Part shown: positions 1 to 6,480 of the stretch, piece after piece
How the letters are laid out: each line of letters starts with the position of its first letter
Numbering within the stretch: the first letter of the stretch is position 1
Assembly: GCA_003135495.1 (NCBI GenBank)
Contig: PLBX01000470.1
Location: 1,627 to 11,545, forward strand
Length of the DNA: 9,919 nucleotides
Direction: 5' to 3'
Source: Acidobacteriaceae bacterium
Lineage (GTDB): Bacteria; Acidobacteriota; Terriglobia; Terriglobales; Acidobacteriaceae
The notes under the pieces: model-generated
What the model was told of the DNA's origin: nothing
The model's input: only the letters and a program-made list of their open reading frames with translations
Databases searched by the model: none
Made by a program: the position numbers and the translations under genes

Positions 1-300
1 TGGCTCAAACCGGGCGGGCATCTTGCAGTGAAAGAGATGGGCACGCATTTTGGTGGTCACGTTGATCTCGACATTGAATTTGCTCGGGACCGGAATTTAA
101 TCGTGGTTTCGGCCTCCCTCGACTTGGAGGTTGCTCCCGCTGAGATTCGCATGAGGCTGCGTTCCGATGACGGACGCCCAATTGTTAGAGCACAGATCAA
201 TGGAGTTGACACTACGGTCCTGGAGGGTGACACGATCAAGCTCCCGGATCGCGTCCATGGGGAATATCGCGTTGTTGGATACTTTCCGGATAAGCAGTAG
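1..300 (+). CDS. C-terminal end of a carbohydrate-active protein (partial, 5' end outside window)
   Basis: The frame is open from base 1 (W-L-K-P-G-G...) to the TAG at 298-300, giving 99 residues; a GTG at 28 is internal, not the start. The visible part is all beta: alternating hydrophobic strands, then an MRLRSDDGRPIVRAQINGVD stretch and a final I-K-L-P...YRVVGYF strand. A segment of the kind 'lRLR...grpi..v.iNG' is typical of the small C-terminal beta-sandwich that closes many (alpha/alpha)6-barrel glycosidases and related sugar enzymes. That assignment is from memory of the fold pattern. The catalytic domain is not in the window, so the reaction cannot be named. It lies 71 bp upstream of the first propeller gene on the same strand and is probably in its operon. 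Confidence 0.6.
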   Translation, partial: WLKPGGHLAVKEMGTHFGGHVDLDIEFARDRNLIVVSASLDLEVAPAEIRMRLRSDDGRPIVRAQINGVDTTVLEGDTIKLPDRVHGEYRVVGYFPDKQ

Positions 301-371
301 CACCATTACCAAACGCATTTCTTGGGCCGCCGTTCCCAAGATAGGAGAGTTGAGGGGTTGAGGAGAATCGC

Positions 372-1928
372 ATGCACTATGACGCTGCAATGTTGGACAT
401 CGGCCGCGAAAAACAGATATTCGTCGACGACTTGATCATCGAATCCATTGAAAACGTCTGTCGAACCTGGCATCAGCCTGTCCGGGCAACTGAGGACCCC
501 ATCATCTTCAGCGACCAAGCCTGGGAGAAAATTACATACTTTACCTTTAACAGCTCGCAGGTGATTCGAGATCCGAAGGATGGTCTGTTCAAATGCGTAT
601 ATCAGAGTATGGAACTATCGTCTCAGAGTGGCGAATCGCCACTGGGCACGATCGTCTCCCATCTCCTTTATGCCGAGTCCGAAGACGGCATCCATTGGCG
701 CAAATCGTGTTTTGACATTTATAAAGTGAATGGGAAGAGCACGAACATCATCATCCCGAATGCCATGATCATCTCATACGTGCTTAATCCGCATGAAAGA
801 GACGAAACCAAACGCTTCAAGGCTCTGTACCTCAGTTACCTTCCCCGGAATGGCGAAGAGGCAGATCGCGTGGTAGCGGCGACGTCCGGCGACTTAATCC
901 ATTGGACCAACTTGCCGGAACCGCCTGTCTTCGGACGCGCGGGTTCCCGCAAGGGCGACGCCAATGGGCTTTATTACGACCCAGCAGGGAGAATCTACGT
1001 ACTGAATATGCGTCACTATGACATCCAAGCGGTGGCGACCAACCTTAACAATCCTGTCTTAAAAGAATGGTGCATATGCCCGCCGTACTATCCTCTAGAC
1101 TGGTCGCGGGGCAACAAGCGGCGAGTCTGGCAGTCGGAAAGCTCTGATTTGATCCATTGGTCAGAACCTTACTCGATTCTCACTCCCGAGGACGGAGAAG
1201 ACGGCTTGGACGAGACATTCTACGGGTTCTGCCAGTTTCCAGTTGGCAGCATAATGATGGGATTTCTTCCCATTTTCGACTACGTGTCCAACACCATGCG
1301 ATCGAGACTTGCTTACAGCCGTGACGGCAAGACCTGGCATCACTTGAACAAGCGCCAACCGTTCCTGCTCCCGCGGGGCGACGACAAATGGGATGCCAAT
1401 ATGGTGACGCTTTCTCACGGACCCATCGAGGTCGGCAACGAACTGTATATTTACTTCGGGGGGGCGAGCAACCACCATGACTGGTGGATAACCGGTGCTC
1501 GCGAAGGCTTGCAAGTGCCGGAGGCCACCGACAGGAGCAAGGTCAACTACGCAATGGGCTTGGCCAAGCTGCGGATGGATGGATTTGTATCGCTGGATGC
1601 CAAGGCGCCCCGACGCGGCATTCTGATCACGCGGCCGGTGATCTCTGAAGGCATGCAGTTGATCGTTAATGCCCGCTGCCAAACTGGAGGGTCTATCGCC
1701 GCCGAAGTGGTGAACATGCGCGACGAGGTCTTCCCCGGCTACTCACGTCAAGAGTGCGACGTATTCAAGGGCGACAAGGTCAGGCACGCTTTTTCCTGGG
1801 GAGGAAAGACCGAACTTCCGCCTGTTCCCGCTCGACACCCTGAATATCCAAAACCGGAGTTCGAACGCTACCGCAAGTTCCGATTTTACATGGAAAACGT
1901 GGAGCTCTATTCCTTGACGATTGCTTAA
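372..1928 (+). CDS. Beta-propeller protein of GH32/GH43-like type, 518 aa, function unknown
   Basis: The ATG at 372 is preceded by AGGAG (361-365) at a 6-base spacing, which decides the start; the next ATG is at 390. No signal peptide or membrane segment is visible, so it is likely cytosolic. The body (residues about 12-410) carries Asp-box-like S-x-D-G-x-x-W turns at 101-109 (AESEDGIHW), 170-178 (ATSGDLIHW), 255-263 (SESSDLIHW) and 314-322 (AYSRDGKTW), as expected for a propeller of about five blades. Other landmarks are D280-E-T-F and an L-Y-I-Y-F-G-G...HHD block at 358-370. A separate C-terminal beta domain (about 411-518) includes FPGYSRQEC..FKGD (454-468). The same layout occurs in the minus-strand gene at 4639-6267. 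Families with this architecture are often labelled 'glycosyl hydrolase family 32 N-terminal-like'. Whether this one hydrolyses, cleaves or only binds a sugar is not shown by the sequence. Confidence 0.75.
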   Translation: MHYDAAMLDIGREKQIFVDDLIIESIENVCRTWHQPVRATEDPIIFSDQAWEKITYFTFNSSQVIRDPKDGLFKCVYQSMELSSQSGESPLGTIVSHLLYAESEDGIHWRKSCFDIYKVNGKSTNIIIPNAMIISYVLNPHERDETKRFKALYLSYLPRNGEEADRVVAATSGDLIHWTNLPEPPVFGRAGSRKGDANGLYYDPAGRIYVLNMRHYDIQAVATNLNNPVLKEWCICPPYYPLDWSRGNKRRVWQSESSDLIHWSEPYSILTPEDGEDGLDETFYGFCQFPVGSIMMGFLPIFDYVSNTMRSRLAYSRDGKTWHHLNKRQPFLLPRGDDKWDANMVTLSHGPIEVGNELYIYFGGASNHHDWWITGAREGLQVPEATDRSKVNYAMGLAKLRMDGFVSLDAKAPRRGILITRPVISEGMQLIVNARCQTGGSIAAEVVNMRDEVFPGYSRQECDVFKGDKVRHAFSWGGKTELPPVPARHPEYPKPEFERYRKFRFYMENVELYSLTIA

Positions 1929-1948
1929 TTCTCCGCCTCAAGATGGGG

Positions 1949-1963
1949 CGATCATGCTGATCG
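1949..1963. repeat. Short perfect hairpin in the propeller/PNPOx gap
   Basis: CGATCA-TGC-TGATCG is a perfect 6-bp inverted repeat with a 3-base loop in the 60-bp gap between the first propeller gene and the flavin-binding gene. No T-run follows, so it is not a standard intrinsic terminator. It could stabilise or process an operon mRNA, or be chance. Confidence 0.35.
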
Positions 1964-1988
1964 TGTTAGGGAAGATTAGGAACGTTGA

Positions 1989-2477
1989 ATGGCACAGGCA
2001 AGAGACGAAGAATGGCGCGGCAAGGTCGGCAAAATGAGCGAGGAAGAAATCACCGAGTTTCTTTCCGGAAATCCATTCTGCAGAATTGCATGTCTCGATG
2101 ATGATGGCTGGCCGTATGTCGTGCCTTGCTGGTTTGAATACAGCGACGGCGGTTTCTACATCGTTCCACGCGAAAAATCGGCTTGGGCGCGCTACATCCA
2201 GCGAGATGGTCGTGTGTCCCTTTGCATCGACGACACGACGATATACAACAATCGCGTCATAGTGAAGGGCGAAGCCACCATTCTTGAAGAAGCAAATCTG
2301 GGAGGACGCTGGGTGGAGATTGCGCGCCGGATGTCGGTGCGGTACCTAGGCGAGCACGGCCCGGACTATCTGGAGCCGACCCTCACGGAACCGCGCTGGC
2401 TGCTGTTTGTAAATCCCGTAAAGATGATTACATGGCACGGCGTGGACTGGGCCGAACGCTACAAGCACTCCAAATGA
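1989..2477 (+). CDS. Pyridoxamine 5'-phosphate oxidase-family FMN-binding split-barrel protein
   Basis: This 162-residue protein starts at ATG 1989 with a weak AGGA about 8 bases upstream (1978-1981). The pattern fits the general PNPOx-like split barrel: an M-S-E-E-E-I-T-E-F-L lead helix (16-25), a first strand pair C31-RIACLDDDGWPYVVPCWFEY, the strand GGFYIVPREKSAWARYI (54-70), then a V-S-L-C-I-D-D strand (76-82), RVIVKGEATI (89-98) and a helix with W-V-E-I-A-R-R. Family members bind FMN, F420 or haem and often reduce small molecules or act in flavin homeostasis; the cofactor cannot be chosen here. No signal peptide, so cytosolic. It lies between a propeller gene and an exported oxidoreductase-like gene, with only 13 bp to the latter, so co-transcription is likely. 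A true pyridoxamine phosphate oxidase (PdxH) is less likely given its short length. Confidence 0.8.
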   Translation: MAQARDEEWRGKVGKMSEEEITEFLSGNPFCRIACLDDDGWPYVVPCWFEYSDGGFYIVPREKSAWARYIQRDGRVSLCIDDTTIYNNRVIVKGEATILEEANLGGRWVEIARRMSVRYLGEHGPDYLEPTLTEPRWLLFVNPVKMITWHGVDWAERYKHSK

Positions 2478-2490
2478 CAGCAGGAGATCC

Positions 2491-3600
2491 GTGATTTCTC
2501 CAGGTCAAACAAACCGGCGCGACTTCCTGACAAAGGCGTCTCTGTCTCTTGCCGCCATTTCCCAGGCCGGAGCGCAATCGCGTGCGAGCCAGGGTGAAGC
2601 GTTCCGAGTTGGTTGTTTGAACGTCCACAACTATTCACATCTGCTTCCGCTATGGGCGCCGCTGATAAATCCGCGCCCGGGGAATAAGGAAATTGCGCTT
2701 ACGGGCATGCGGATCACTCATTGCTGGGAGATTGATCCGGAGAGATCGGCGGAGTTCGCGAAGATGTACAACTGCGAAGCCGTCCGGAACTTCGACGATA
2801 TGCTGGGCAAGGTTGACGGAATCATTTCCGGGGGGTATTACAACTATCCGTGGAACCACATTCTGCATGAGCCCTACCTCGAAGCGGGGTTGCCTAACCT
2901 GATTAATCGGCCGTTCGCCAATTCGCTTCTGAAGGCGCGAAAGATGATTGACACCGCGAGGAAAAATGGGAGCACTATCCTGTGTCCTTCCGCCTACGAG
3001 CATACAGACGCCATCGCGCGAGCGAAAGTTTGGGCGGCAGACAAGAAGATTCTGTGTTACTCCGCCACGAATGGGTTCGACGAATACCCGACTCATGGTG
3101 TTCATGGCGTGTACATGATCCACCGGGCAATCGCCGAAGCGAGTAACCCTATCAATTCGGTTGCTTATCAATCGCTGAATTGGTACAGCACACCGGGGGT
3201 TATGACGTTTGAGCATCACGACCAGAGCGGTAATCCGTTCTTCGGCACGCTTCATCATATCAAGGGCGCCTGGGGCACTCTGCAGGTCTACACACCACAA
3301 GAATACGGCGGAAAAGCGTTCGACATCCAGGCGGGGGTTGGGTTTCCGTTCAGTGCTACTGAGTTGTGGGCTCCGACCATTTGGGCGTATGAACGCATGG
3401 CGCGATATAAAGAGATGCCGGAGAGTTTCGACGACATCCTCGAAAAGACACGCGTGTTTCTCGCTGGCTTCAGGTCTGTGCTAGATGGCGGCAAGATAGT
3501 GCGTTTGGAAGAGGTTCCTGAGGATTGGGAAGCTCCTGTCGAGTTGCCGGACAAGGCGGGGGACCCCACGGTGGGTTTGTTCCGGAAGATGTTCGGATAG
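2491..3600 (+). CDS. Tat-exported Gfo/Idh/MocA-family oxidoreductase-like protein
   Basis: The GTG at 2491 is chosen because AGGAG (2482-2486) lies just upstream and the resulting N-terminus is a complete twin-arginine leader: N-R9-R10-D-F-L, a hydrophobic stretch TKASLSLAAISQ, and a likely A-G-A cleavage site near residue 28. Export folded, with cofactor, to the periplasm is therefore expected. The mature part has the Gfo/Idh order: Rossmann-like half (about 38-160), with HCWEIDPERSAEFAKMYNC (77-95) and FDDMLGKVDGIISGG (101-115), then a mixed alpha/beta half. The usual GxGxxG loop is replaced by G41-CLNVHNYSH, and the usual E-K-P catalytic motif reads I-N-R-P (138-141), so the canonical lysine is missing. 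A His pair sits at 202 and 205 (THGVHG), where the family carries its second active-site His. It may use a different chemistry or only bind a sugar. Length 369 is normal for the family. Confidence 0.75.
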   Translation: MISPGQTNRRDFLTKASLSLAAISQAGAQSRASQGEAFRVGCLNVHNYSHLLPLWAPLINPRPGNKEIALTGMRITHCWEIDPERSAEFAKMYNCEAVRNFDDMLGKVDGIISGGYYNYPWNHILHEPYLEAGLPNLINRPFANSLLKARKMIDTARKNGSTILCPSAYEHTDAIARAKVWAADKKILCYSATNGFDEYPTHGVHGVYMIHRAIAEASNPINSVAYQSLNWYSTPGVMTFEHHDQSGNPFFGTLHHIKGAWGTLQVYTPQEYGGKAFDIQAGVGFPFSATELWAPTIWAYERMARYKEMPESFDDILEKTRVFLAGFRSVLDGGKIVRLEEVPEDWEAPVELPDKAGDPTVGLFRKMFG

Positions 3601-3627
3601 CGTAGCGCACTCCTCCCGAGCAGAATG

Positions 3628-3645
3628 CTGCCGATCAACGGCCAG
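3628..3645 (+). terminator. Possible terminator hairpin after the Gfo/Idh-like gene
   Basis: CTGCCG-ATCAA-CGGCCAG can fold as a GC stem of four pairs, a one-base bulge and two further pairs, 27 bases after the stop codon at 3600. A T/C-rich stretch follows (3646-3668, including five T in a row at 3659-3663), not an immediate U-tract. It lies in the 88-bp gap between two convergent genes, where a terminator is expected. The stem is short, so the call is weak. Confidence 0.25.
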
Positions 3646-3688
3646 ATTTGCTTCTCCATTTTTCTTCCTTGATTCCTCGGGCGAGGCC

Positions 3689-4462
3689 CTAAACGCTCAA
3701 TGTCAATGTTCCTCCGTCGACCGGAAAATTCGTTCCTGTAATAAAAGATGATTCATCGGAGCACAGAAAGCAAGCCAAGAAGGCTACTTCTTCAGGTTTG
3801 CCCATGCGTCCGATTGGCTGTGCGCGGGACAACTTTTCAAATACTTCCTTTTCCTTCCCCGAATAGTTCTTTTGGAGATATCCGTCCACAAAAGGCGTGT
3901 GGATTCTTGCCGGGGAGATGCTGTTGCACCGGATATTGTAGGGCAGATAATCCTTCGCGACCGAGTAGGTCATGGCCAGGAGGGCGCCCTTGCTCATCGA
4001 GTATGCAAACCGGTCGGCTAGACCTATCATTCCGGCGATAGAAGCAATGTTGAGAATCACGCCGCTGCGGCGCGCCTTCATGTGCGAGATGCAACTCTGC
4101 ATGCAGTGGTAAGCGCCTTTGACATTCACCCGGAAGATACGGTCGAGATCGTCGTCAGTGGTCTGTTCGAGGTTGCCTACGTGAGAGATTCCAGCGTTGT
4201 TGACGAGCACATCAATTCCGCCATTCCGGCAAAGTTCTTCGAAGACGCCAAGCACGCTGGACTGAGAAGCGATGTCACACTGGTGCGCGCTTGCCAGTTG
4301 GCTTTGTGCCCGAATGTTTTTGGCCACCAATTCAGCGCGGGTGATGTCCGAGTCCAAAATGCGAACAGACGCGCCGCGGGCCGCAAACAACTCGGAGATA
4401 GCCTTGCCGATTCCGCTTCCGCCACCGGTAATGACTGCGACCTTGTTCCGCAAGTCCGACAT
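3689..4462 (-). CDS. SDR-family NAD-dependent dehydrogenase, deoxy-sugar acid type
   Basis: A 257-residue classical short-chain dehydrogenase with every catalytic landmark: TGGGSGIG (12-19), an acidic residue at the end of strand 2 (ILDSD, D37) that favours NAD over NADP, NNAG (88-91), N113 in RVNVKG, S141 in NIAS, and Y154-SMS-K158. The C-terminal half contains ISPARIHTPFVDGYL (182-196), QPIGRMGKPEEVA (215-227) and ITGTNFPVDGG (241-251). From memory, this SPAR-hTPFVdG-L version is typical of SDRs in L-fucose/2-keto-3-deoxy-fuconate-type operons, which suggests oxidation of a deoxy-sugar or sugar-acid hydroxyl; this is not proof of substrate. The ATG at 4460-4462 has only a distant AGGAC (about 12 bases). 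It is the last gene of the leftward set, 176 bp after the second propeller gene; that gap holds no convincing ORF. A FabG role is less likely given the context. Confidence 0.85.
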   Translation of the reverse strand: MSDLRNKVAVITGGGSGIGKAISELFAARGASVRILDSDITRAELVAKNIRAQSQLASAHQCDIASQSSVLGVFEELCRNGGIDVLVNNAGISHVGNLEQTTDDDLDRIFRVNVKGAYHCMQSCISHMKARRSGVILNIASIAGMIGLADRFAYSMSKGALLAMTYSVAKDYLPYNIRCNSISPARIHTPFVDGYLQKNYSGKEKEVFEKLSRAQPIGRMGKPEEVAFLACFLCSDESSFITGTNFPVDGGTLTLSV

Positions 4463-4638
4463 GGAGCCCAGCGTCCTATTTCAAAATTAGCGTCGACCTA
4501 ACCTGTTCGTTCAACGGCCTCATCGTAGCTGCACGTATTCTGTTCTTCGTGTATTCGCAGTTTATAGCCGCATGTAGCCGTTTCTGGAACTGTCTGCTTA
4601 AGACTGCTGGTTCAAAATTTACCTTAAGCGTCCGGCAA

Positions 4639-6267
4639 CTATTCTGCCGTCCAGTCAAACGAGTACAAACGAGTCCGGTTGAGATAAAAGCGTGCTCGAA
4701 TCTCATCGACAGGGCATCGGTCGCCACCCTTCCAGCGAATCAACGCGGATTCACTGTCTCCTTTGAATGTGGTGCAGTCGGCGCGACTGAATCCAGGAAT
4801 GGGTTTTTCATCGGCCCCGACATCTTCTGCCAGCGGTCCCTCTCGACCCGGAATCGACTTCCCGTGCAAAAGTTCTACCTGCAGCGAACCATCTCGAACG
4901 GTTACCGCGTTCACGCGCAGACGCTTTCCACCGACAGAAAGCGGTTTTGTTCCAAGCATGCCTTCGAGCGGTCCACCACTGGCAGTGACCGCGGCCCACA
5001 ACCTGCCGGCCTTCCATGAGGCCCGGCACCCGGCACAGTTGAAACCCGTCATACCTGCGTTGGGTGAGTATGCGTCCTGCTCTAAGCGAAGACCGGTAGG
5101 ATAATGAGGCCACTGAAACTGCTTTCGGAAGCCTTGAACCAACTCCGTGGTCATGAAATCGTGGTGCAATCCCTCGCAACCCGCATAGTAAAAATAGAGT
5201 CGGCCATCGTGGTGGATTGGAGATTGTAGCGGCCAGATCATGCCTCCGCCGTATTCGCCAAGCTTGTTTAGCGGTACACATGGCCGGCGATCGGGGCGCC
5301 ACCAATGCTTTCCGTCACGAGAAGCGGCGAATTGGATATCGATGGTCTGGGTGAGCAGGTGATATACGGCCAACATCCCGATATAACCACCGCGTTCGGG
5401 AACAGTGTCCAATTCCATGAACTGGGTGTCCTGCGGATCCATCCAATCCGGCGTAATAACGGGTTCGTATCCGGACCAGTTGCTTCCATCCTCGCTCGTG
5501 CGAATGACAATAATTCGACAGTCACCGACAGACACGTCATAGGGCACCAACCCACCGGGAGGAACCGGGAGAATTCCTTTGTAGTAACTTCGATAAGTTC
5601 CGTCCGCCAGTTGGTGCACGAGAATGCTGTCGCGTGTTTCGAGCGACAATTTCTCCCACGCTTGCCAGCGTTTGCCATCGGCGGAATGGTAGCGATATAC
5701 CCCTGAAGTACTCGCCGTTTTCCCTTCGGGCAGCGGAAAGCCGCGGACGATCGATCGCGGACCCTCTTTCTCGGGATAACGAAGCAAATACATCTCATAG
5801 CGCCAATCGGGCTCGGCGTCGGGGTGAACAATGATGGAAGGGTGCTGGCACAGACCACCTGAATCAAGATCCAGAAGGATATTGCTCTTTGTTTTTCCTT
5901 CATGTAATGCGATGTCCAGTTCGGGTCTGGTCCAGCGAACACCGTCCTCAGATTCAGCATAAGTAAGAATGCGGCTGGAAGTTACGCCGCCGAGCGGCTT
6001 GCTCAGATACCAAGCCTTCCACAGCTTGTCGAAGGGATCCACCATCACGCTTCCGTGCAAGAAAACGCAGGCGGAATCCCAGGGATATTTCGGTTCCACG
6101 AGAGGATTGTTAGGATCTTCCTCGGCGGGCTCAACTCGCCAAGCAATGTTGCGTCTCTCCAGAAAATCTTCACTCATCAGGAATGAGAATTGTTGTTTTT
6201 CATTCGCGACGTAAGGGGGCAAGACGGTGGGAGCGGAGTTTTTCTTGGTTGCAGCCTTCTTTGCCAC
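4639..6267 (-). CDS. Beta-propeller protein of GH32/GH43-like type, 542 aa, paralogue of the 372-1928 gene
   Basis: It starts at a GTG (6265-6267) behind a strong AGGAGG. The first 13 residues are Lys/Ala-rich (MAKKAATKKN...), not a signal peptide, so it is likely cytosolic. Asp-box-like turns occur at 103-112 (YAESEDGVRW), 193-201 (YHSADGKRW), 256-264 (RTSEDGSNW) and 314-322 (AASRDGKHW). D280 in DPQDTQF, the LYFYYAG strand (357-363) and HHD (368-370) fall at the same residue numbers as in the 518-aa protein, or within one. The C-terminal beta domain (about 430-542) has IPGFSRADC..FKGD (490-504), matching FPGYSRQEC..FKGD there. The two are clear but distant paralogues. The D-P-Q-D-x-Q-F segment resembles the acidic strand of GH32/43-type propellers, so glycoside processing is plausible; activity and substrate are unknown. 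It sits between the exporter (213 bp upstream) and the SDR gene. Confidence 0.75.
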   Translation of the reverse strand: MAKKAATKKNSAPTVLPPYVANEKQQFSFLMSEDFLERRNIAWRVEPAEEDPNNPLVEPKYPWDSACVFLHGSVMVDPFDKLWKAWYLSKPLGGVTSSRILTYAESEDGVRWTRPELDIALHEGKTKSNILLDLDSGGLCQHPSIIVHPDAEPDWRYEMYLLRYPEKEGPRSIVRGFPLPEGKTASTSGVYRYHSADGKRWQAWEKLSLETRDSILVHQLADGTYRSYYKGILPVPPGGLVPYDVSVGDCRIIVIRTSEDGSNWSGYEPVITPDWMDPQDTQFMELDTVPERGGYIGMLAVYHLLTQTIDIQFAASRDGKHWWRPDRRPCVPLNKLGEYGGGMIWPLQSPIHHDGRLYFYYAGCEGLHHDFMTTELVQGFRKQFQWPHYPTGLRLEQDAYSPNAGMTGFNCAGCRASWKAGRLWAAVTASGGPLEGMLGTKPLSVGGKRLRVNAVTVRDGSLQVELLHGKSIPGREGPLAEDVGADEKPIPGFSRADCTTFKGDSESALIRWKGGDRCPVDEIRARFYLNRTRLYSFDWTAE

Positions 6268-6274
6268 TAGCTAT

Positions 6275-6280
6275 CCTCCT
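6275..6280 (-). promoter_or_regulatory. Strong Shine-Dalgarno (AGGAGG) for a GTG start
   Basis: On the minus strand AGGAGG is followed by 7 bases and the GTG of the 542-aa propeller gene. It is a near-ideal site and fixes the GTG start. Confidence 0.8.
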
Positions 6281-6480
6281 GGGATGTCAGTCAATGGGGC
6301 AATCGAGATCGATGAGACGGATGTGATTGCCTGTTCTTGTTTATTCCGAATAGTTGATGGTTCCAGATATCACGCGCAGAACAATTGATCCAGAGATGTG
6401 TTGCGAGCTTTCCGCGCCCGTTCCCCGAAACCGCGGCACCTGGGACAGCCGTGCAGAAGACGAACAAGACATCCGCAGTC

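Noticed and set aside
1161..1682. 173-residue minus-strand open frame opposite the first propeller gene
   Set aside because: Antisense shadow: no ribosome site, no recognisable fold, and the plus-strand frame has clear motifs throughout.
2650..3300. 216-residue minus-strand frame opposite the Gfo/Idh-like gene
   Set aside because: Shadow of a well-supported gene; composition is Arg/Pro-rich without motifs.
3675..3686. CCTCGGGCGAGG palindrome just past the SDR stop
   Set aside because: Considered as a terminator for the leftward unit, but the stem is short with a tiny loop and no T-run follows on the minus strand.
5268..5960. 230-residue frame on the same strand as the second propeller gene
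   Set aside because: Out-of-frame reading of the propeller gene, which shows conserved Asp-boxes across the same stretch.
6341..6480. Possible small gene downstream of the MFS stop
   Set aside because: The only open frame is the tail of a minus-strand reading that overlaps the MFS gene in another phase; no ribosome site or motif supports it.
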